Shown: piece by piece, positions 1 through 4,836 of the stretch
How the letters are laid out: every line of letters starts with the position of its first letter
Numbering within the stretch: the stretch's first letter is position 1
Assembly: GCA_022563285.1 (NCBI GenBank)
Contig: JADFNQ010000103.1
Location: forward strand, 1 to 5,410
From: Chloroflexota bacterium
GTDB taxonomy: Bacteria > Chloroflexota > Dehalococcoidia > SM23-28-2 > RBG-16-64-32
DNA length: 5,410 bases
Direction: 5' to 3'
Made by a program: the position numbers and the translations under genes
The notes under the pieces: generated by a model
Told to the model about the DNA's origin: nothing
Databases searched by the model: none
The model's input: the letters and a program-made list of their open reading frames with translations, nothing else

Positions 1-491
1 CCCGGGAACAGCGCTCGCATCTCCCCCGGCCGCAGCAGGACCGCCTCCTGTTGCGGCCCCCAGCCGAAACGACGCTGCTCCGTCGTGAACGATTCGAACC
101 CCATGACTCCGCCCGGCCGCAGCGCGGCTTCCAGCTGCGGCGCCAGGTCGCGCTGCAGGTAGTAGAAGTCGATCACGATATCGTAGGCGGCCCGCGGCAG
201 CTCGTACGATTCGAGGTTCGCCTGGACCGCCTCGATACGGAGGCCGCAACCCGAGGCCTCCTCGCGGCAGCGCGCCACCGCCACCCCGGACACGTCGATG
301 CCCGTCACCTCGTATCCCAGGGAGGCCAGATACAGCGCGTTCCGGCCCGTCCCCATCGCCACGTCCAGCGCCCTGCCCTGCGGCGGCAGCAGTCGCCGGT
401 GCTCCACCAGAAACGCCGCCGGCCCGCGCTCCGGCACCGCCTCCTCAGTGCGGTAGCGTTCGTCCCAGAACCGCTCGCTATCTTGCCCCAC
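1..491 (-). CDS. Class I SAM-dependent methyltransferase, TehB-like (partial, C-terminus beyond left edge)
   Basis: I translated this by hand from the minus strand. It is open from a GTG at 491-489 to the window edge, giving 163 codons. It has the Rossmann-fold methyltransferase layout. The N-terminal segment is SERFWDERYR. Motif I, the SAM-binding glycine-rich loop, is LDVAMGTGR (about residues 42-50). The acidic residue after strand 2 is in VTGIDVS (D66). The motif IV region is DIVIDFYYL (about 104-112), and LRPGGVM follows at about 124-130. The order and spacing resemble small soluble TehB/Methyltransf_25-type enzymes of roughly 200 residues, so only about 30-50 residues should be missing. 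Motif I has Met where Cys or Gly is common, which should not prevent SAM binding. No upstream in-frame ATG, GTG or TTG was seen close by, so GTG is the best start. It has no Shine-Dalgarno, but a -10-like hexamer lies 6 nt upstream. The substrate cannot be deduced, and a role in tellurite resistance should not be assumed. It is divergent from the protease gene. Confidence 0.85.
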   Translation of the reverse strand, partial: MGQDSERFWDERYRTEEAVPERGPAAFLVEHRRLLPPQGRALDVAMGTGRNALYLASLGYEVTGIDVSGVAVARCREEASGCGLRIEAVQANLESYELPRAAYDIVIDFYYLQRDLAPQLEAALRPGGVMGFESFTTEQRRFGWGPQQEAVLLRPGEMRALFP

Positions 492-497
492 AGCCCC

Positions 498-503
498 AGT
501 ATG
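498..503 (-). promoter_or_regulatory. Putative -10 element of the methyltransferase gene (leaderless type)
   Basis: On the minus strand the hexamer CATACT matches TATAAT at 4 of 6 positions. It ends 6 nt before the GTG start, so transcription would begin at or next to the start codon. No convincing -35 box is visible at 16-18 bp. The same geometry precedes the protease gene and scpA in this window, which is the main reason to list it. Alone it would be weak. Confidence 0.4.
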
Positions 504-515
504 CCCCGACGAATG

Positions 516-582
516 AGGAAGAAGGAAGCAGAAAGAGTGAGCGGCGAGTCCGGCCCTGTCCTCTTCCCCCTTCCTCCTTCCT
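516..582. repeat. Imperfect purine/pyrimidine inverted repeat in the divergent intergenic region
   Basis: AGGAAGAAGGAAG (516-528) is complementary to CTTCCTCCTTCCT (570-582) with a single mismatch (A522 against C576), leaving a 41-nt middle. The left arm is almost pure purine and the right arm almost pure pyrimidine. It sits between two divergent start codons, so it could be a binding site for a shared regulator or a structured element. Low-complexity purine/pyrimidine tracts pair easily by chance, so the function is unproven. Confidence 0.4.
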
Positions 583-600
583 GCCGCCTTCGTGGCTTCC

Positions 601-630
601 TTGTTCCGCGTTCCCTGTTCCCCTTAGACT
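601..630 (+). promoter_or_regulatory. Putative promoter of the protease-trpA unit
   Basis: A -35-like TTGTTC (601-606) and a -10-like TAGACT (625-630) are separated by 18 bp. The -10 ends 6 nt before the ATG at 637, predicting a leaderless transcript starting at the A of ATG. The GAAGG at 631-635 looks like a Shine-Dalgarno but is one base from the ATG, too close to act as one. Three GTTCC words at 603, 610 and 617 lie in a 7-bp period across the -35 and spacer and could form an operator. Confidence 0.5.
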
Positions 631-636
631 GAAGGT

Positions 637-1494
637 ATGGCATTCGAGCATGGTATGGCTCCCCGCCCTCAGGCGCCGCTGTATTGCCACCAATGCGGCC
701 GTCGTCTGCCGCTGGGAGACGTCCGGTTCTGCGTATATTGTGGTGTCGGGGTCCAGCCCACCATCGCACCGGCTACGGAAGTGGTGCCGCGGAAGGACCG
801 CACGCCCTGGGGCTACGCCGACATGGCCAAGGCGATCGGCGTCGTCGTTGGCGGGACAATTCTCGTGGGGGCGCCGGCCGCGGTGGTGGCCGTTTTGATC
901 GCTGGCGACACCGACTTAGGTAGCGACGAGACCGCGATGGCAGTCCTGCTGGGTGCCAACGCGCTGCTGGAGGTTTTCCTCCTCGTGGCGGTCGCCCTGT
1001 TCGCCGTGAGGAAGTACAAGCTCTCCTGGGCCACGATCGGCCTGCGGCTGCCCAGCAGGGGCAGTTGGTGGTTGCCTCTGGTGTTGTGGGGTGGCGCCTT
1101 GTTGCTCATCTGGATATACTTTGCCGCTCTCGCCGTCCTGGGGACGGAGCCAGAGGGCAACATCCCTGATGAGGTGTTCGATAGCGTGCCGCTGGTGGTG
1201 CTGCTGGCCGTCCTCTCCCTGGCGCTCGCCCCCCTGATGGAAGAGACGTTCTTCCGCGGCTTCCTGTTCGGCGGTCTTCGCGGCCGCTGGGGGTTCTTCC
1301 TTGCTGCCCTTGGCAGCGGCTTCCTGTTCGCCCTGGCCCACGTGGACCCGCTCGTGTTCATCCCCTTCACCGCCGTGGGTATGCTGTTCGCCTGGGGGTA
1401 CATGTACTCAGGCTCCATCCTCGCCGGGGTGATCGCTCACTTCTTGTTCAACCTTACGAGTTTCATCATTGGATTGTTAGGAGTGGCCGATTGA
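637..1494 (+). CDS. Zinc-ribbon CPBP-family intramembrane metalloprotease
   Basis: The 285-residue protein has two parts. The N-terminus is a zinc ribbon with two CxxC knuckles (C17, C20 in YCHQCG; C32, C35 in FCVYCG). The rest is hydrophobic, with about six to eight membrane segments at roughly 65-90, 102-124, 144-168, 184-200, 217-236, 238-256 and 261-281. It carries the CPBP (CAAX protease/bacteriocin-processing, Abi) signature: EETFFR (E202, E203, R207), FALAH (ending at H235) and HFLFN (H268, N272). All expected metal-binding and catalytic positions are present, so it is probably active as a membrane-embedded endopeptidase. Its substrate is unknown. The zinc ribbon faces the cytoplasm if the N-terminus is inside, and may bind a partner or sense metal. 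The start codon follows a -10-like hexamer by 6 nt. The TGA stop overlaps the TTG start of trpA, suggesting translational coupling, although no functional link to tryptophan synthesis is known to me. Confidence 0.9.
   Translation: MAFEHGMAPRPQAPLYCHQCGRRLPLGDVRFCVYCGVGVQPTIAPATEVVPRKDRTPWGYADMAKAIGVVVGGTILVGAPAAVVAVLIAGDTDLGSDETAMAVLLGANALLEVFLLVAVALFAVRKYKLSWATIGLRLPSRGSWWLPLVLWGGALLLIWIYFAALAVLGTEPEGNIPDEVFDSVPLVVLLAVLSLALAPLMEETFFRGFLFGGLRGRWGFFLAALGSGFLFALAHVDPLVFIPFTAVGMLFAWGYMYSGSILAGVIAHFLFNLTSFIIGLLGVAD
1479..1483 (+). promoter_or_regulatory. Shine-Dalgarno site of trpA
   Basis: AGGAG lies inside the end of the protease gene, 7 nt before the TTG at 1491. This ideal spacing supports the rare TTG start, and the resulting N-terminus (MSRIAAAF) fits the usual TrpA start. 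Confidence 0.8.
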
Positions 1495-2294
1495 GCCGGA
1501 TAGCGGCTGCCTTCTCCCGCCTGCGGGACGAGCGACGCACCGGCCTGGTCGCCTTCCTCACCGTCGGCTACCCCAGCCTGGACGACACCCTGCGCCTCGT
1601 CCCCGCCCTGATCGAAGGAGGCGCCGACATAGTCGAGCTGGGCGTACCCTTCTCGGACCCCCTGGCCGAGGGCCCCACCATCCAGCGCTCCTCCCACCAC
1701 GCGCTCCTTCAAGGCGTCACCCCCGGCGTCTGCCTGGAGGTTGTCGCCAAGCTGCGCGAGGCGGGCGTTGAGGCGCCGCTCATCCTCATGGGCTACTACA
1801 ACCCCCTCCTCGCCTACGGCCTCGAACCGTTCTCTGGCGACGCCCGCCGCGCCGGCGCCGACGGCATCATCGCCGTGGACTTGCCGCCGGAGGAGTCCCA
1901 CCCCCTGCGCGACGCCTGCCGGAAGAACGATCTGGACCTGATTTACCTGCTCGCCCCCACCAGCACGGACGAACGGATCGGCCTCGTCGCCTCGCTCGCC
2001 TCTGGGTTCGTCTATTGTGTGAGCGTCACGGGAGTGACCGGCGCGCGGCGGGAGCTGCCGGAAGGGCTTTCCTCGTTCGTTAGCCGGGTTCGCGCCCGCA
2101 CCCCCTTGCCACTGGCCGTAGGATTTGGTATATCTAAGCCCACGCACTTCCGTGCGGTGGGCCGCATAGCGGATGCCGCCGTCATCGGTAGTGCCATCAT
2201 TGACGAGATCGACCGTTCCGATCCGTCCGAGATAGCAGGGAAGGTTAAGCGATATGCGGAGGTGGTTACCGGCCGGCGCAGAGCTGCCGTTTAG
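1491..2294 (+). CDS. trpA: Tryptophan synthase alpha subunit
   Basis: The 267-residue protein matches TrpA in length (E. coli 268) and along its whole (beta/alpha)8 barrel. It splits indole-3-glycerol phosphate into indole and glyceraldehyde 3-phosphate, and the indole is channelled to TrpB in the cytoplasmic alpha2beta2 complex. Catalytic E49 is present in VELGVPFSDP. The second catalytic position, Asp60 in E. coli, is Glu60 here (DPLAEG). Other conserved elements are GPTIQ (61-65), Y102 or Y103, Y175, the loop GVTGAR (181-186, includes T183), GFGIS (211-215) and the phosphate-binding VIGSA (231-235). Translation starts at TTG with a strong Shine-Dalgarno and a 4-bp overlap (TTGA) with the protease gene. 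The usual partner trpB is not immediately upstream. The conservative D60E change probably leaves activity, as other residues are intact. Confidence 0.97.
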   Translation: MSRIAAAFSRLRDERRTGLVAFLTVGYPSLDDTLRLVPALIEGGADIVELGVPFSDPLAEGPTIQRSSHHALLQGVTPGVCLEVVAKLREAGVEAPLILMGYYNPLLAYGLEPFSGDARRAGADGIIAVDLPPEESHPLRDACRKNDLDLIYLLAPTSTDERIGLVASLASGFVYCVSVTGVTGARRELPEGLSSFVSRVRARTPLPLAVGFGISKPTHFRAVGRIADAAVIGSAIIDEIDRSDPSEIAGKVKRYAEVVTGRRRAAV

Positions 2295-2301
2295 CGCCGC
2301 T

Positions 2302-2328
2302 CGACCGCCCGCCGTTGGCGGGGGGTCG
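2302..2328 (+). terminator. Strong GC hairpin just after trpA, without a T tract
   Basis: The arms 2302-2313 and 2317-2328 form a 12-bp stem with one G-G mismatch and a 3-nt GTT loop, starting 8 nt after the trpA stop. No run of T follows, so it is not a classical intrinsic terminator. It may act as a pause, a Rho-assisted end, or protection of the trpA mRNA 3' end. Confidence 0.45.
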
Positions 2329-2353
2329 TCCGGCCGCTCCTATGGCGGCGGCT

Positions 2354-2416
2354 CTCGGGCCGGGGTGTTTGGCCCGAGCTAGCAGGCCGGCCCGCGCCGC
2401 GACCACCAGCGGCGGG
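2354..2416 (+). promoter_or_regulatory. Possible alternative-structure leader before aroH
   Basis: CTCGGGCC (2354-2361) pairs perfectly with GGCCCGAG (2371-2378) across a 9-nt loop. The overlapping CGGGCCGG (2356-2363) also pairs perfectly with CCGGCCCG (2387-2394). A third stem joins CGCCGC (2395-2400) to GCGGCG (2409-2414) and can extend outward, where its 5' arm competes with the second pairing. The structures are thus partly mutually exclusive, as in attenuators. No Trp-, Phe- or Tyr-rich leader peptide, T tract or recognisable T-box is present, and GC-rich sequence yields such pairings by chance, so the regulatory role is inference. Confidence 0.3.
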
Positions 2417-2433
2417 GCTTCGGCGATTTCGGC

Positions 2434-2805
2434 ATGCTGACTCGAGGCGTCCGGGGCGCCACCACCGTCACCTCCAACACCCGCGAGGCGATCCTTGAGG
2501 CCACCAGGGAGCTTCTACAAGCCATGGTGGATGAGAACGGGATCAGCCTCGAAGACGTAGCCTCCGCCTTCTTCACCAGCAGCCCTGACCTGAACGCCGA
2601 GTTCCCCGCCCTGGCCGCCAGAGATATGGGCTGGACCCACGTGGCCCTCCTCTGCGGACATGAGATGACCGTACCGGGCTCCCTAAATATGTGTCTACGC
2701 ATCCTCCTCCACGTCAACACAGAGAAGAAGGCCAGCGATATAGTCCACGTCTACCTCCACGGCGCCAGGGTGCTGCGGCCCGAATTCGAGAGCCAGCCGG
2801 GCTAG
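2434..2805 (+). CDS. aroH: Chorismate mutase, monofunctional AroH type
   Basis: The 123-residue protein aligns end to end with the Bacillus subtilis AroH-class chorismate mutase (about 127 residues), a cytoplasmic homotrimer that converts chorismate to prephenate, the precursor of Phe and Tyr. The start MLTRGVRGATTV matches the family N-terminus. The active-site residues of the B. subtilis enzyme are all found: R7, F57, R63, C74 (Cys75 there), E77 (Glu78), R89 (Arg90) and Y107 (Tyr108). The one-residue offset comes from a deletion before GWTHV. The ending VLRPEF is also typical. No in-frame start lies between this ATG and an upstream TAG at 2380-2382, so the start is secure. There is no Shine-Dalgarno at a useful distance and no clear -10 element, so initiation may depend on the upstream structured RNA or read-through from trpA. 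It lies 48 bp before the DAHP synthase gene, presumably in the same transcript. Confidence 0.96.
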   Translation: MLTRGVRGATTVTSNTREAILEATRELLQAMVDENGISLEDVASAFFTSSPDLNAEFPALAARDMGWTHVALLCGHEMTVPGSLNMCLRILLHVNTEKKASDIVHVYLHGARVLRPEFESQPG

Positions 2806-2838
2806 CCGCTGAGGCGCACACTTCACCGCTTCCCCGGG

Positions 2839-2844
2839 AAGGAG
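2839..2844 (+). promoter_or_regulatory. Shine-Dalgarno site of the DAHP synthase gene
   Basis: AAGGAG is 9 nt before the ATG at 2854, in the short aroH-aroF gap. It supports this start, and the resulting N-terminus (MIIVMK) is typical of the family. Confidence 0.8.
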
Positions 2845-2853
2845 ACCATCAAA

Positions 2854-3915
2854 ATGATTATCGTAATGAAAACGGAGGCCACCGAGTCCCAGGTAATGGC
2901 GATACAGAAACACATACGAGAACTGGGGTTCAAGGACCACTTGATTCGCGGCGTGGAGCGTAACGTTGTCGCCGTCCTCGGTGCAGTCTACCCGGAGCTC
3001 CTGGACGAGTTCTCCGTCCTCGATGGCGTCGACTCCGCCGTACGCATCAGCAAGCCGTTCAAGCTCGCCAGCCGCGAGGTCAAGGAGGAGGACACCATCG
3101 TCAAGGTGGGGCCGCTGGAGATCGGCAACGGCCGGCTGGTGGTGATGGCTGGCCCCTGCTCCGTGGACACGGAGGAGAACGTCATGGTGGCGGCGCGGGC
3201 GGTCAAGGCCGCCGGCGCCCACATGCTCCGCGGCGGCGCCTTCAAGCCCCGCACCAGCCCCTACGCCTTCCGCGGCCACGGCGAAAAGGGGCTCAAGATC
3301 CTGGCCGCAGCCCGCGCCGAGACCGGCCTGCCCATCGTCACCGAGGTGATGGACGCCCGCGACGTCGATCTGGTCGCCCGCTATGCCGATGTCCTCCAGA
3401 TCGGCAGCCGCAACATGCAGAACTTCTCCCTCCTGGACGAGGTGGGCAAGGCGCAGAAGCCGGTGCTCCTCAAGCGGGGGATGTGGGCCACCATCGAGGA
3501 GTGGCTCCTCGCCGCCGAGTACATCCTCTCCCACGGCAACCGCGACGTCATCCTCTGCGAGCGCGGCATCCGCTCCCACGAGACGGCCACCCGCTTCACC
3601 TTCGACATCACCGCTATCCCCCTGGTGAAGCGCCTGAGCCACCTGCCCATCATCGCCGACCCCAGCCACGCCACCGGCAAGTGGTACCTGGTGCCGCCCA
3701 TCGCCCTGGCGGCGGTGGCCGCCGGCGTGGACGGCATCATCATCGAGGTGCATCCCAACCCGGACCACGCCCTCTCCGACGGCGCCCAGTCCCTCACCCC
3801 GGCCAACTTCGAGAAGCTGATGGGGCAGGTGCGTACCCTTGCGGAGGCGGTCGGCCGGCCCGTGGCCCCGCCCATCGAACAGCCGGCGAAGAAGGCGGTC
3901 AAGAAGGCCAGCTAG
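2854..3915 (+). CDS. aroF: 3-deoxy-7-phosphoheptulonate (DAHP) synthase, type I-beta with N-terminal regulatory domain
   Basis: The 353-residue enzyme condenses phosphoenolpyruvate and erythrose 4-phosphate to DAHP, the first step of the shikimate pathway, in the cytoplasm. Residues 1-68 form the small ferredoxin-like (ACT-like) domain of Thermotoga maritima-type enzymes, which binds Tyr or Phe there, so feedback inhibition is likely. The barrel starts near VMAGPCSV (98-104). The metal ligands expected from the T. maritima enzyme fall at the same numbers: C102, H272 (DPSHATG), E298 (IIIEVH) and D309 (LSDGAQS). Substrate-binding motifs include GGAFKPRTSPYAF (127-139) and LLKRGM (205-210). The protein is about 15 residues longer than the T. 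maritima enzyme (338) owing to a Pro/Lys/Ala-rich tail (PAKKAVKKAS) of no clear function. It lies with aroH and trpA in an aromatic amino acid cluster. The name aroF follows common usage for this class; aroG or aroA is used in some genomes. Confidence 0.96.
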   Translation: MIIVMKTEATESQVMAIQKHIRELGFKDHLIRGVERNVVAVLGAVYPELLDEFSVLDGVDSAVRISKPFKLASREVKEEDTIVKVGPLEIGNGRLVVMAGPCSVDTEENVMVAARAVKAAGAHMLRGGAFKPRTSPYAFRGHGEKGLKILAAARAETGLPIVTEVMDARDVDLVARYADVLQIGSRNMQNFSLLDEVGKAQKPVLLKRGMWATIEEWLLAAEYILSHGNRDVILCERGIRSHETATRFTFDITAIPLVKRLSHLPIIADPSHATGKWYLVPPIALAAVAAGVDGIIIEVHPNPDHALSDGAQSLTPANFEKLMGQVRTLAEAVGRPVAPPIEQPAKKAVKKAS

Positions 3916-4043
3916 GGCGAAACACGAGGGACAAGGGGTAGCTGCAGGCCTGCCCGCCTCTGGAGGGGCTTCCGCCCTGCCCTGCGGGCAGCCAATCCGC
4001 GCGTTTACGCCATCGGCGGGACACCTAAGCCATTTCGCCTCGT
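3916..4043. other. Intergenic region between aroF and scpA
   Basis: About 130 bp with no supportable gene. It holds a 10-bp palindrome GCAGGCCTGC (3944-3953) and a compact hairpin CTGCCC-TGC-GGGCAG (3977-3991). Neither is followed by a T run, so a terminator for the aromatic cluster cannot be shown. The last part carries the scpA promoter. Confidence 0.5.
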
Positions 4044-4049
4044 TATAAT
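4044..4049 (+). promoter_or_regulatory. Consensus -10 element of scpA (leaderless type)
   Basis: TATAAT is a perfect -10 hexamer in an otherwise GC-rich region and ends 6 nt before the scpA ATG at 4056, which puts the expected transcription start on the A of ATG. There is no Shine-Dalgarno in between and no clear -35 box or extended -10 TG. Confidence 0.7.
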
Positions 4050-4055
4050 AGCGAC

Positions 4056-4784
4056 ATGCTCGAACTCAAGGTCGACGGCTTCTCGGGGCCGCTCGACCTG
4101 CTCCTCGATCTTATCGAGCGGGATCAGCTCGACATAACCGCACTGTCCCTCGCTCAGGTCGCCGACCAGTACTGGCAGCACGTCGAGTCGCAGCAGGAGT
4201 TGGAGCCGGACGCCCTGGCGGACTTCATTCTCATCGGCTCCAAGCTCCTATACGTCAAGTCCTGCGCCCTCCTCCCCTCCGCCTCCCCGCCCAAGGAGGA
4301 GCTGCGCCGCGACGAAGCCGAGGTGGCGGCCGACCTCACCCGCATGGTGGAGGAGTACAAGCGCTTCCGCGACGCCGCCGAACTCCTCGGACAGCTGGAG
4401 GAGAAGGGGCAGCGCGCCTACACCCGTCTGGCCCCCGGCAAGGAGATCCCCCTGCCGCCCGGCCTGCAAGGGGTGACCGTGGATACCCTCATGCAGGCCG
4501 TGCAGGAAGCTCTCTCCCGCAAGCCGCCGGAGCCAGAACAGGCCGTCCTGGAGATAGAGCCGGTCACCGTGGATCAGAAGATAGGCGAGCTGTCACTCGT
4601 GCTGGAGCGCTCGCGGGGGCGGCTGCCCTTCCGGCCCCTTCTGGCCGCCTGCGAGACGCGCACGGAGATCGTGGTGCTGTTCCTGGCCGTGCTGGAGATG
4701 ATCAAGGTCGGCCGCCTCTGGGCGGAGCAGGACCGCCCCTTCGGCGACATCACCCTCGTAGAGACCGCCGCCGAGCCCGCTTAG
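4056..4784 (+). CDS. scpA: Segregation and condensation protein A
   Basis: The 242-residue acidic protein is the kleisin subunit of the bacterial SMC-ScpAB condensin, which bridges SMC heads and binds an ScpB dimer to compact and segregate the chromosome. The family N-terminus is clear: FSGPLDLLLDLIER (9-22), LDITALSLAQVADQYW (25-40), then LLYVKSCALLP (64-74). A charged, variable, partly coiled linker (about 77-175) follows. The C-terminal winged helix that contacts the SMC head is recognisable by EIVVLFLAVLEMIKVGRLWA (208-227) and FGDI (234-237). Length is normal (about 240-260). It has its own -10 element and apparently a leaderless start. The gene for its partner ScpB, often immediately downstream, is not here; the next gene is an unrelated UroD-family gene. 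Confidence 0.95.
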   Translation: MLELKVDGFSGPLDLLLDLIERDQLDITALSLAQVADQYWQHVESQQELEPDALADFILIGSKLLYVKSCALLPSASPPKEELRRDEAEVAADLTRMVEEYKRFRDAAELLGQLEEKGQRAYTRLAPGKEIPLPPGLQGVTVDTLMQAVQEALSRKPPEPEQAVLEIEPVTVDQKIGELSLVLERSRGRLPFRPLLAACETRTEIVVLFLAVLEMIKVGRLWAEQDRPFGDITLVETAAEPA

Positions 4785-4818
4785 GGCGCCGCCCCGACTG
4801 GCGGCCCCCCGCCGTTTT
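4784..4818 (+). terminator. Weak intrinsic terminator candidate after scpA
   Basis: GCCGCC (4788-4793) pairs with GGCGGC (4800-4805) over a 6-nt loop. After one mismatch, GGG (4784-4786) pairs with CCC (4807-4809). A short TTTT at 4815-4818 follows after a 5-nt gap. The T run is short and displaced, so termination would be partial at best. Confidence 0.35.
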
Positions 4819-4821
4819 CCG

Positions 4822-4827
4822 TACACT
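4822..4827 (+). promoter_or_regulatory. Possible -10 element of the UroD-family gene
   Basis: TACACT matches TATAAT at 4 of 6 positions and lies 9 nt before the first ATG (4837). This would give a leader of only 0-3 nt. No Shine-Dalgarno precedes the ATG and no convincing -35 is seen. The spacing is less exact than at scpA and the protease gene. Confidence 0.35.
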
Positions 4828-4836
4828 AACTTCGCC

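Noticed and set aside
51..632. A 193-codon plus-strand frame at the left end
   Set aside because: It is opposite the clear methyltransferase frame, its product is Arg/Pro/His-rich without family features, and it runs through the divergent promoter region.
1437..2147. A 236-codon minus-strand frame over trpA
   Set aside because: It is a shadow of trpA in GC-rich sequence, with a low-complexity product and no initiation signal.
2295..2433. A classical Trp leader-peptide attenuator or a T-box before aroH
   Set aside because: No short frame with clustered Trp, Phe or Tyr codons, no T-box consensus and no T tract were found; only alternative pairings remain.
2695..3768. A 357-codon open frame on the minus strand opposite the DAHP synthase gene
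   Set aside because: It is antisense to a fully conserved enzyme gene and its product (rich in Gly, Ala, Val, His and Asp) resembles no family. Long antisense frames are expected in GC-rich codon-biased DNA.
3916..4039. A 7-bp inverted repeat GGCGAAA (3916-3922) / TTTCGCC (4033-4039) spanning the aroF-scpA gap
   Set aside because: The arms are over 100 bp apart and short, and no supporting structure was seen; this is likely chance.
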